From: Roseovarius sp.
GTDB taxonomy: Bacteria > Pseudomonadota > Alphaproteobacteria > Rhodobacterales > Rhodobacteraceae
Length of the DNA stretch: 10,872 nt
NCBI GenBank assembly: GCA_021767845.1
Contig: JAASSQ010000093.1
Span: forward strand, 1-10,872
Direction of reading: 5' to 3'
The notes below the pieces were generated by a model. It worked only from the letters and a program-made list of their open reading frames with translations, had not been told where the DNA came from and searched no databases. Both the position numbers and the translations under genes were made by a program. This document shows, one piece after another, positions 1 to 6,162 of the stretch (position 1 is its first letter; the number at the start of each line of letters is the position of its first letter).

Positions 1-889
1 CGGTGGTCATCTTCTCGATATCCTTGGCCGAATAGATCGACAGGCTGTTGCGCACACGATCCTCGGAGCAGGTGCAGCCGAACTGAACCGGCTGCAGGTC
101 GAACACCCGTGGCGTTTCCTCATGGAACAGGCGCACCAAAAGGTCGGTGGGCGCGATCGACGGGCCGATCAGTTCAAGATCCTCGACCGTGTCCAGCAGG
201 GTGTTGGCCCGGTTCCAGTTCTCCTCGTCCTCGCCCTCGACGATATCCGCAGGCAGAAGTAGGCCCTCTTCCCCCGATCCACCGCCCTGCGCGTGCGGCG
301 ATGCCTTGGGCATATGCTGCAGCATGACACCACCGGCGCGCCAGTGTTCCTGCCCACCCTGTTCGGTGGACTTGCCGAAAGACAGCGCAAACCGGGTGGG
401 CAATTGTTCGGATTGCGCGAAATAGGCCTCGGCACTGGCGCTGACCCCGTCACCGGAAATCGGCGTAATGCCCTGATAGGGTTCGGTGCCCTTGCCCTGG
501 TCGATCAACACGGCGAAGTACCCCTCACCCAATTGCGCGAAGGGCGCACCATCGGTGATGCGGTCACGGTCAAAGCTGGCATAGGCGCGAATGCGGGCCG
601 GCTCCCCCTCGGCCGCCGGCGCGAAATAGTCTGTTGCGATCATGCGCACAGGGCCTTTTGTCTGAACCTGAAGCGACAATTTCCAACGCAGTTTGATCGT
701 CTGGCCGATCAGCGCCGTCAGAAGCGCCATCTCGGCAACGAGCGCCTCGACCGCCGCGGGATAGTCATGCTGGTTCAGGATGCTGTCCAGCACCCCGTCA
801 AGCCGGGCCACGCGCCCGCGAATGTCCGCGTTGTCCAGTTGGAACGGCAGGATCGTGTCGTCCCACGCGATTTTCTGTCCGAGTGTCAT
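1..889 (-). CDS. hslO: Hsp33 family redox-regulated chaperone (3' end outside window)
   Basis: Encodes a cytoplasmic holdase chaperone that in this family is switched on by oxidative unfolding and holds unfolding proteins until reductant returns. About 296 residues are visible, starting MTLGQKIAWDDTILPFQLD; the frame is still open at the left edge. The N-terminal substrate-binding domain covers about residues 1-235. The first half of the C-terminal zinc/redox switch is visible as FGCTCSEDR, with cysteines at about 272 and 274. The partner CxxC that completes the CxC...CxxC zinc site would lie just beyond the window. The ATG at 889-887 is chosen because AAGGAC sits 5-7 bases upstream and the family-like N terminus begins there. 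It lies 101 bp downstream of the regulator gene on the same strand but has its own candidate promoter. Family assignment is firm; redox competence cannot be judged without the second cysteine pair. Confidence 0.95.
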   Translation of the reverse strand, partial: MTLGQKIAWDDTILPFQLDNADIRGRVARLDGVLDSILNQHDYPAAVEALVAEMALLTALIGQTIKLRWKLSLQVQTKGPVRMIATDYFAPAAEGEPARIRAYASFDRDRITDGAPFAQLGEGYFAVLIDQGKGTEPYQGITPISGDGVSASAEAYFAQSEQLPTRFALSFGKSTEQGGQEHWRAGGVMLQHMPKASPHAQGGGSGEEGLLLPADIVEGEDEENWNRANTLLDTVEDLELIGPSIAPTDLLVRLFHEETPRVFDLQPVQFGCTCSEDRVRNSLSIYSAKDIEKMTT

Positions 890-927
890 GGAATGTCCTT
901 GTGTGCCGGAATTTGGCATATCGCGGT

Positions 928-955
928 TATATAATCAGGGCAACCGCGCGTCCAA
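928..955 (-). promoter_or_regulatory. Candidate sigma70-type promoter for hslO
   Basis: Read on the minus strand, TTGGAC (955-950) is followed after 16 bases by TATATA (933-928), about 40 bases upstream of the hslO start. The -10 lies in a short AT-rich island inside a very GC-rich gap, which makes it stand out. The -35 is preceded by CCCC, so CCTTG could also be read as part of a heat-shock sigma-32-like -35. That reading is speculative. No convincing terminator for the upstream regulator gene is visible in the same 101 bp gap, so read-through is also possible. Confidence 0.45.
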
Positions 956-990
956 GGGGCCGGCGCGTGCGGGGTCCGGGCCGCGTTGTT

Positions 991-2253
991 TTACCGCTTG
1001 AATTCAAGCATGGCCGCCGACACGTCATCCGCGAAATCCTCGGTTCCGGCGAAATCCGCGAGTTTCCAGACCAGGGATTCGAGACAGGCGGCACCGGATG
1101 TCTGCCGCAGCTCTTTCAGCATCGCGGCAAGCCCGGCATCGTCGAGAAGCCTCCCGGACCGATTTGCGCATTCTACGATCCCGTCGGAATGGATCAGGAG
1201 CCTGTCACCCGGACCCAGACGGAAGGACACCTGATCATATCGGGCACCCTCCAGCAGGCCGACCGGCAAACCGCCATGCCCCACGAATTCGACCGCACCG
1301 CTGGCCCTTTGGACAGCGGGACAGGGATGGCCGGCTTGCGCAAGGGTCACGTCCCCGCGGGCAAGATCCACATCGGCCAGAACCATCGTGAAATAATGCT
1401 CGGTATGCATTTCATCGAGGATCAGGCGGTTCAGGGCTGAAATGGTTTGCGCAGGGGGCCGCATCGCGTGCTGACCATTCGCGATCTGGAACAGGGCCAC
1501 GTTCTGGTCCGGCGCCGACGCCGACAGATACCCGGCCAGTCGCGCCGTCATCAGAGCCGAACTGACCCCATGACCCGAGACATCGATCCCATAGACGCCG
1601 ATCCGCATCGGCCCCGCGGGGAACATCCCCACAAGATCGCCGCCGACATGGCCACTTGACCGCAACAACATCGAAATCTCGGCTGTTCCAAGGTCGCGAA
1701 AACGGTCGCTGACCAGCGATTGTTGGAGTTTGCGGGCTTCGATCAGGTCGCTGTCGAGAGAATCATACAGTTTTTGCAGCTCATCCAGCGTCGAGGCGAT
1801 CAGCCGGTTCTTTTCGGTCAGTTCGCGCTCCATCCGAAGGATGCGATCACCGGCAGCGATCCGGGCGCGCAATTCGGCGGGATTGACCGGCTTGGTCAGG
1901 AAATCATCGGCCCCCGCATCCAGGCCGCAGGCAATATCAGCCTTGTCGCTGCGCGAGGTCAGAAGAATGAAATAGCCATAGGTCTCGCGCCGCATGTTGC
2001 GAAAAGCCCTGCAGAATTTGAGCCCGTCCATGCCGGGCATCATCCAGTCACTGAGGACAAGATCGGGCGCGGCACGTTCGCACCGGGCAAGCGCCTGCGC
2101 GCCGCTGTCCGCCTCGTCAACCTCGAACCCCCATCGGCGCAGAGATGCGCTGACGATGCGCCGCTGCACGCGGCTGTCATCGACGACAAGCACCCGCCGG
2201 ATCGTTTGATCCGGTGGCGATGCGCGGTCCGGTTGGGGTGCGGCCCTTGGCAC
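991..2253 (-). CDS. Response regulator with PP2C/SpoIIE-type Ser phosphatase output
   Basis: A two-domain signalling protein of 420 residues, presumably cytoplasmic since no signal peptide or membrane segment is seen. The receiver domain (about 19-135) has the acidic pair D25-D26, phosphoacceptor D69 in LVLSDWMMPGMDG, T99 and K121, so all phosphorylation residues are intact. A charged helical linker, probably coiled coil (about 136-185), leads to a PPM/SpoIIE (RsbU-like) phosphatase domain (about 190-420). Metal-binding motifs are present: GGD at 204-206, DVSGHG from D224, HSDG with D357, and DD at 409-410. In the family such enzymes dephosphorylate an STAS anti-anti-sigma factor in a partner-switching circuit, with phosphorylation of the receiver tuning activity. 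RbaY of Rhodobacter capsulatus has this architecture and is a candidate relative; orthology is inference. The GTG start is supported by AGGAGG 7 bases upstream. It is divergent from an Hpt gene, a plausible phosphodonor. No anti-sigma kinase or STAS gene lies in the window. Confidence 0.9.
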   Translation of the reverse strand: MPRAAPQPDRASPPDQTIRRVLVVDDSRVQRRIVSASLRRWGFEVDEADSGAQALARCERAAPDLVLSDWMMPGMDGLKFCRAFRNMRRETYGYFILLTSRSDKADIACGLDAGADDFLTKPVNPAELRARIAAGDRILRMERELTEKNRLIASTLDELQKLYDSLDSDLIEARKLQQSLVSDRFRDLGTAEISMLLRSSGHVGGDLVGMFPAGPMRIGVYGIDVSGHGVSSALMTARLAGYLSASAPDQNVALFQIANGQHAMRPPAQTISALNRLILDEMHTEHYFTMVLADVDLARGDVTLAQAGHPCPAVQRASGAVEFVGHGGLPVGLLEGARYDQVSFRLGPGDRLLIHSDGIVECANRSGRLLDDAGLAAMLKELRQTSGAACLESLVWKLADFAGTEDFADDVSAAMLEFKR

Positions 2254-2400
2254 TGGCTGACCTCCTGTTTCCGGGACCGGGATACGCCAGCCCCGTTAAC
2301 ACCCCGTGAAATGCCGAATTTTTCCTATCCGGTCGGGCCCGGTTTGCGGCGCATTAACCCCTCCGATGCAGGGTCGGCCCGCCAGGAAAGGGAGAATCGA
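2254..2400. promoter_or_regulatory. Divergent control region between regulator and Hpt genes
   Basis: This 147 bp gap must hold the start signals of both divergent genes. Two TTAAC elements are visible on the plus strand, at 2296-2300 (within GTTAAC) and 2354-2358 (within ATTAACCCC), in otherwise GC-rich DNA. An A/T patch lies at about 2319-2328. TTAAC resembles the half site recognised by the alphaproteobacterial cell-cycle regulator CtrA, but the two copies are 58 bp apart rather than the 7 bp gap of a full site. A CtrA reading is therefore weak. No clear -35/-10 pair could be assigned in either direction. Confidence 0.4.
2261..2266 (-). promoter_or_regulatory. Strong ribosome binding site fixing a GTG start
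   Basis: On the minus strand AGGAGG ends 7 bases before the GTG at 2253-2251. This perfect Shine-Dalgarno match decides for the GTG over internal start codons and gives a receiver domain preceded by about 18 residues of flexible N terminus. Confidence 0.8.
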
Positions 2401-2733
2401 ATGATCAACTGGAAAAGGGTGCACGAATTGCGCGACGAAATCGGCAGCGATGAGTTTGCCGAGGTTGTGGATCTCTTTATCGAGGAGGTCGATGAGGAAA
2501 TCGACCGCCTGAAGTGGCGGAGCGGCATGTCCGATCTCGACGGGCGATTGCATTGCCTGAAAGGAAGCGCGCTGAACCTTGGCTTTTCCGAGCTTTGCAC
2601 CCTGTGCCAGGAGGGCGAAGCGGCCGTGGCACAGGGCGAAGCCGACCGTGTGGATATCAACGCGATCGTATCCTGCTATGACAGATCACGTGCCGCGTTT
2701 CTGGCGGGCCTGGGCGATAGGGAAGAGGGCTAG
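2401..2733 (+). CDS. Small histidine phosphotransfer (Hpt) domain protein
   Basis: A 110-residue stand-alone Hpt protein, predicted to be a four-helix bundle that carries a phosphoryl group between a histidine kinase and response regulators. The signature is LHCLKGSALNLGF with phosphoacceptor His51, matching the H-x-L-K-G-S-x-x-N-L-G pattern of active Hpt domains. The ATG at 2401 is preceded by GGGAGA and an Hpt-like N-terminal helix. The same frame stays open far upstream, but that stretch is the antisense shadow of the regulator gene. C52 next to the active histidine, plus a C66-x-x-C69 pair, is unusual for so small a protein. It is divergent from the receiver-PP2C gene, suggesting the two proteins act in one phosphorelay; this is inference from position. 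Its TAG stop overlaps the ilvA stop on the other strand. Confidence 0.88.
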   Translation: MINWKRVHELRDEIGSDEFAEVVDLFIEEVDEEIDRLKWRSGMSDLDGRLHCLKGSALNLGFSELCTLCQEGEAAVAQGEADRVDINAIVSCYDRSRAAFLAGLGDREEG

Positions 2734-3968
2734 ATCAGGAACTCGGCCAACACGTCATCATCGGTGATGTCGCGGTAATTGAACCCGGCGGCATCCAGCT
2801 TGTGTTCGATATGCACGAAATTCTCGGCATGTGTCGTTTCGATGCCGATCAGGACCGACCCGAAGTTTCGCGCCGACTTCTTCAGGTATTCGAAGCGGGC
2901 GATATCGTCATCGGGCCCGAGGATGGACAAAAAATCTTTCAACGCGCCGGGCCGCTGCGGCATCCGCAGGATGAAATACTTCTTGATACCTGAATACCGC
3001 TGTGCGCGCTCCTTGACTTCGGGCAGACGTTCGAAGTCGAAATTCCCGCCTGATGTGACGCAAACAACAGTCTGACCGCGAATGTCCTCGCGCAGGTCCT
3101 TCAACGCATCCACCGCCAGGGCGCCGGCGGGTTCCAGCACGATGCCTTCGATATTCAGCATATCCAGCATCGTGGTGCACAGACGATCCTCGCTGATGTT
3201 CAGCACATCGGCGGGATCGACCGTTTTCAACCGTTCGAACGTTCTGTCACCGATCTGCGCCACGGCCGCGCCATCCGCAAAGGTGTTGACGTGGTTCAAG
3301 CGTTGCGGGCGACCCGCCTTGAGCGCCGCCGCCAAACAGGCGCCGCCTTCGGGTTCGACCAGCGTGATATGAGACCGGGTTTCAAAATAACTGCTGACCC
3401 CGGCGGATAGCCCGCCACCACCCACTGGCATGATGATCCGGTCAGGAGGGGTATCAAGCTGCGCTTCGATCTCGACCCCGACCGATGCCTGACCCTCGAT
3501 CACGTCTTCGTCGTCGAACGGGGACAGGAAATGACCCTTCGTCTCGGCACAAAACGCTTGCGCGGCGGCCAACGTGTCATCGAAATAGTCGCCCGTCAGC
3601 CGGATCGAGACCGCGTCGCCGCCGAATTTCTCGGTCTTGCCGATCTTCTGCTGCGGCGTGGTGACCGGCATGAAGATCGTGCCCTTGACCCCGAAATGCC
3701 GGCACATGAAGGCCACGCCCTGCGCGTGGTTGCCCGCGCTGGCACATACGAATTGCGTGGTTTCGGGGTGACGGGCCATGACCTTGCGCATCGCGTTGAA
3801 GGCGCCGCGCAGCTTGTAGGAACGAACAGGCGAAAGATCCTCGCGCTTGAGAAGGATGTTGGCGTGATACCGCTCGGACAGGTGGTCGTTTCGTTGCAGC
3901 GGCGTGGGGTCGAACACGTCACGCATCGCGGCTTCGGCGGCTTGGGCGAGGGTGCGGAAATCGGTCAT
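2730..3968 (-). CDS. ilvA: Threonine ammonia-lyase (threonine deaminase)
   Basis: Converts L-threonine to 2-oxobutanoate and ammonia, the committing step of isoleucine synthesis, using pyridoxal phosphate in the cytoplasm. The product is 412 residues. The PLP lysine is K52 in RSYKLRGA; the substrate/cofactor loop SAGNHAQG is at 77-84, and the phosphate-binding GGGGL is at 183-187. A single ACT-like regulatory segment runs from about 329 to the end (starting KKYFILRMPQRPG). This is the short form, unlike the two-ACT enzyme of E. coli, so isoleucine feedback may differ. The start MTDFRTL at 3968 is chosen because AAGGTG lies just upstream. The frame is open for 33 more codons to 4067, but that Cys/Arg/Pro-rich stretch does not look like the family. 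The gene is divergent from argG with 143 bp between them and ends tail to tail with the Hpt gene, sharing CTAG. Confidence 0.95.
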   Translation of the reverse strand: MTDFRTLAQAAEAAMRDVFDPTPLQRNDHLSERYHANILLKREDLSPVRSYKLRGAFNAMRKVMARHPETTQFVCASAGNHAQGVAFMCRHFGVKGTIFMPVTTPQQKIGKTEKFGGDAVSIRLTGDYFDDTLAAAQAFCAETKGHFLSPFDDEDVIEGQASVGVEIEAQLDTPPDRIIMPVGGGGLSAGVSSYFETRSHITLVEPEGGACLAAALKAGRPQRLNHVNTFADGAAVAQIGDRTFERLKTVDPADVLNISEDRLCTTMLDMLNIEGIVLEPAGALAVDALKDLREDIRGQTVVCVTSGGNFDFERLPEVKERAQRYSGIKKYFILRMPQRPGALKDFLSILGPDDDIARFEYLKKSARNFGSVLIGIETTHAENFVHIEHKLDAAGFNYRDITDDDVLAEFLI

Positions 3969-4111
3969 ATCACCTTGATTGACGCAATGTCGGGATGCTG
4001 GCAAGGGGCGGGCGCAAGGCATACCGCAGAATACCGCGCAGGGCCTGCATCTTGCCCCTATGCGCAAAACCCGGTAATCGCCGGGCGCGTATTTGACGGA
4101 AGGAAAAACAG
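3969..4111. promoter_or_regulatory. ilvA-argG divergent intergenic region
   Basis: This 143 bp gap serves two divergent biosynthetic genes. Visible structure includes ATACCGC twice, at 4021-4027 and 4031-4037, exactly 10 bp apart. There is also a 5 bp GC hairpin CCCGG-6-CCGGG at 4070-4085 in the argG leader. GGAAGG at 4098-4103 lies 8 bases before the argG ATG and is a good ribosome binding site. I could not assign a convincing -35/-10 pair for either gene and see no leader peptide rich in Ile, Thr or Arg codons. Confidence 0.4.
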
Positions 4112-5338
4112 ATGTCCGCGCCCAAGAAAGTCGTGCTGGCCTATTCCGGTGGCCTTGATACCTCGATCATCCTGAAATGGCTTCAGACGGAATACGGCTG
4201 CGAGGTCGTGACCTTTACCGCCGATCTGGGCCAGGGCGAAGAGCTGGAGCCCGCGCGCCAGAAGGCGGAAATGCTTGGAATCAAACCGGAAAATATCTTT
4301 ATCGAGGATATCCGGGAAGAATTCGTGCGCGATTTCGTCTTCCCGATGTTCCGGGCCAACGCAGTTTACGAGGGGCTGTATCTGTTGGGAACCTCGATTG
4401 CGCGGCCGTTGATCTCGAAACGGCTGGTCGAGATCGCGGAGGAGACCGGGGCGGATGCCGTGGCGCATGGGGCGACGGGCAAGGGCAATGACCAGGTGCG
4501 GTTCGAACTGGCTGCCTATGCGCTGAACCCTGAGATCAAGGTGATCGCGCCGTGGCGGGAGTGGGATCTGACCAGCCGGACCAAACTGCTTGATTTCGCA
4601 GAGAAAAACCAGATCCCGATTGCCAAGGACAAGCGGGGCGAGGCGCCGTTCAGCGTGGATGCGAACCTGCTGCACACATCGAGCGAAGGCAAGGTGCTGG
4701 AGGATCCGGCGGTGGATGCGCCGGACTACGTGTATCAGCGGACCACCAACCCCGAGGACGCCCCGAACGAGCCGGAATTCATCGAGATCGGCTTTGAAAA
4801 GGGCGATCCCGTCAGCATCAACGGCGAGGCTCTGAGCCCGGCCAACCTGTTGACAAAGCTGAATGAATTGGGCGGAAAGCACGGTATTGGCCGGCTTGAC
4901 CTGGTGGAAGGCCGGTTCGTGGGCATGAAGAGCCGCGGGATTTACGAGACGCCGGGTGGCACCGTTCTGCTGGAGGCGCATCGCGGGATCGAGCAGATCA
5001 CGCTGGATCGCGGGGCAGCGCATCTGAAGGACGAGCTGATGCCGCGCTATGCCGAGTTGATCTATAACGGGTTCTGGTACAGCCCCGAACGCGAGATGTT
5101 GCAGGCCGCGATCGACCAATCACAACATCATGTGACGGGCACCGTGCGCCTGAAGCTCTACAAGGGGATGGCGCGGACCGTTGGGCGCTGGTCGGATCAC
5201 AGCCTCTATTCCGAAGCGCACGTGACGTTCGAGGACGATGCGGGCGCCTATGACCAGAAAGACGCGGCCGGATTCATCCAGTTGAACGCGCTGCGGCTGA
5301 AACTTCTGGCCGCGCGGGACCGGAAATTGAAGGGCTGA
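4112..5338 (+). CDS. argG: Argininosuccinate synthase
   Basis: Joins citrulline and aspartate with ATP to give argininosuccinate, AMP and pyrophosphate, the penultimate step of arginine synthesis, in the cytoplasm. It is 408 residues, close to the usual length. The N-terminal nucleotide-binding P-loop is AYSGGLDTS (residues 10-18), and the conserved citrulline/aspartate segment HGATGKGNDQVRFE is at 119-132. The ATG at 4112 has GGAAGG 8 bases upstream and begins MSAPKKVVLAYSGG as expected for the family. No frameshift or missing active-site residue was seen. The gene stands alone, without other arg genes beside it. It runs into a convergent gap with a palindrome array just after its TGA, so its transcription may end or be regulated there. 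Confidence 0.97.
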   Translation: MSAPKKVVLAYSGGLDTSIILKWLQTEYGCEVVTFTADLGQGEELEPARQKAEMLGIKPENIFIEDIREEFVRDFVFPMFRANAVYEGLYLLGTSIARPLISKRLVEIAEETGADAVAHGATGKGNDQVRFELAAYALNPEIKVIAPWREWDLTSRTKLLDFAEKNQIPIAKDKRGEAPFSVDANLLHTSSEGKVLEDPAVDAPDYVYQRTTNPEDAPNEPEFIEIGFEKGDPVSINGEALSPANLLTKLNELGGKHGIGRLDLVEGRFVGMKSRGIYETPGGTVLLEAHRGIEQITLDRGAAHLKDELMPRYAELIYNGFWYSPEREMLQAAIDQSQHHVTGTVRLKLYKGMARTVGRWSDHSLYSEAHVTFEDDAGAYDQKDAAGFIQLNALRLKLLAARDRKLKG

Positions 5339-5339
5339 G

Positions 5340-5415
5340 TTTCGTACGAAATTGCAAATTTCACCGGCGGTTTCGTACCAAACACGGGATCGCCGTGAAA
5401 AGGTTTGTACAAACC
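5340..5415. repeat. Three phased GTAC-centred palindromes
   Basis: Three inverted repeats share a GTAC core. Site 1 is TTTCGTACGAAA at 5340-5351 (perfect). Site 2 is GTTTCGTACCAAAC at 5370-5383 (one mismatched pair). Site 3 is GGTTTGTACAAACC at 5402-5415 (perfect). Centres at 5345.5, 5376.5 and 5408.5 are 31 and 32 bp apart, which is three turns of B-DNA, so all three face the same side of the helix. I saw no other GTAC palindrome with TTT/AAA arms in the window. The pattern looks like binding sites for a dimeric protein that may act cooperatively. It lies between two convergent genes rather than at an obvious promoter, so the role is unknown. Confidence 0.7.
5359..5400. repeat. Long imperfect inverted repeat around the middle GTAC site
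   Basis: TTTCACCGGCG (5359-5369) pairs with CGCCGTGAAA (5391-5400) apart from one bulged C, with a 21-base loop that contains the middle GTAC palindrome. A smaller alternative stem, CACGG-5-CCGTG, lies at 5383-5397. Neither strand has a clear run of T directly after the stem, so a standard intrinsic terminator is not evident. Confidence 0.5.
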
Positions 5416-5428
5416 CCGGAAATCCGGG
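5415..5428. repeat. Short GC hairpin, possible weak terminator
   Basis: CCCGGA-AA-TCCGGG is a perfect 6 bp inverted repeat just beyond the stop codon of the sulfotransferase-like gene. Read on the minus strand it is followed by GGTTTGT rather than a proper U-tract, so at best it is a weak or factor-assisted terminator. It abuts the third GTAC palindrome. Confidence 0.4.
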
Positions 5429-5442
5429 CGGCGGGGGGCCGG

Positions 5443-6162
5443 TCACGGGCGCAGGCGAACGGCGCTGAGCGCGCGATAGGCGGGCATCGCGTCTTGCGCA
5501 AGCGCGGCGCGCGGACCGTCAAGCCGGGGCAGATCCCCTTCGGCCGGGGCGAAGCCGGTGGAGGCATGGACCGAGCCATACCAATGCGCGGCCCACACCC
5601 CGTCGGATTGGTGCCCCCCGGCGCGCCAGTGCAGCATCGCGTCATCCCAGGCAAGGCCGAGCGCATCGCAGAGTGCCCGCAGCATGGCGCCGGGATCGCG
5701 GCGAATGTCCGACGAGTCGATCACCACCGGCGCGGCACCTGCGGCGGTTAGCTGTTCGTAAAGCTCCAACTGCTGAACGAAACCAATGTCGGCCAGCGTG
5801 GGATTGTCATACTTGGCCGAGAAACTGGCCGCGACACGCGCCGGATGGCGGATCAGGAACACGTTGGTGACCTCAGTGATCCAGTCGCGCGGGATGCCGG
5901 GGATCATGTGCTGGGCCATGTGCTTCTGGTAGTAATGAGGCTTGCCCTCGGGGACCGGGCCAAGAAGCTGCGCCACCACGTCGGCCGGGTCGGTGGGCTG
6001 GGAGGCGATGATCGCCTCGCGCATCGGGTGGTTGAGCCCCGTCCGCGTCAGATACGCGGCATAGAAGGGCTCATCGATCACGGCGAAATCGGATCGTGCG
6101 CCGAAGGCATACATCATCGCGGTGGAAAGGTTCCGCGGGCCGGACCACATGGCGATCCGCAT
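5443..6162 (-). CDS. Sulfotransferase-like P-loop protein
   Basis: A 239-residue protein of the sulfotransferase superfamily, which in general transfers a sulfuryl group from PAPS. Substrate and actual activity here are unknown. The N-terminal phosphate-binding loop WSGPRNLSTAMMYAF (about 6-20) stands for the 5'-phosphosulfate site. It is followed by DEPFYAAYL (30-38) and the segment IRHPARVAASF (104-114), which resembles the 3'-phosphate-binding strand and helix. No signal peptide or membrane segment is seen. The ATG at 6162-6160 shares one base with the TGA of the aminotransferase (TGATG). This decides the start and indicates translational coupling in a two-gene operon. I recall similar P-loop proteins beside class IV aminotransferases in other proteobacteria, which suggests a joint but undefined role. 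It could be a non-catalytic P-loop protein. Confidence 0.75.
   Translation of the reverse strand: MRIAMWSGPRNLSTAMMYAFGARSDFAVIDEPFYAAYLTRTGLNHPMREAIIASQPTDPADVVAQLLGPVPEGKPHYYQKHMAQHMIPGIPRDWITEVTNVFLIRHPARVAASFSAKYDNPTLADIGFVQQLELYEQLTAAGAAPVVIDSSDIRRDPGAMLRALCDALGLAWDDAMLHWRAGGHQSDGVWAAHWYGSVHASTGFAPAEGDLPRLDGPRAALAQDAMPAYRALSAVRLRP

Noticed and set aside
293..934. A 213-codon plus-strand open frame over hslO.
   Set aside because: The minus strand encodes a full-length match to Hsp33 here, with a good ribosome binding site. The plus frame has no recognisable domain.
1720..2400. An N-terminal extension of the Hpt frame reaching far into the regulator gene.
   Set aside because: Hpt similarity begins at 2401, after GGGAGA, and the upstream stretch is antisense to the receiver-PP2C gene.
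3969..4067. A longer ilvA with 33 extra N-terminal residues.
   Set aside because: The extension is rich in Cys, Arg and Pro and unlike the family, and a good ribosome binding site stands directly before the ATG at 3968.
4058..5119. A 353-codon open frame on the minus strand inside argG.
   Set aside because: It is antisense to a complete argininosuccinate synthase, and I recognise no family in it.
5340..5383. Possible parS (ParB) sites.
   Set aside because: The TTTC...GAAA arms of the first site match, but the core is GTAC instead of ACGT and the other two sites diverge further. It is not called as parS.
5402..5415. Resemblance of GGTTTGTACAAACC to the core of engineered lambda att (Gateway) sites.
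   Set aside because: Only the TTTGTACAAA heart matches. The flanks differ and two sister palindromes lie beside it, so it belongs to the native array rather than to cloning DNA.
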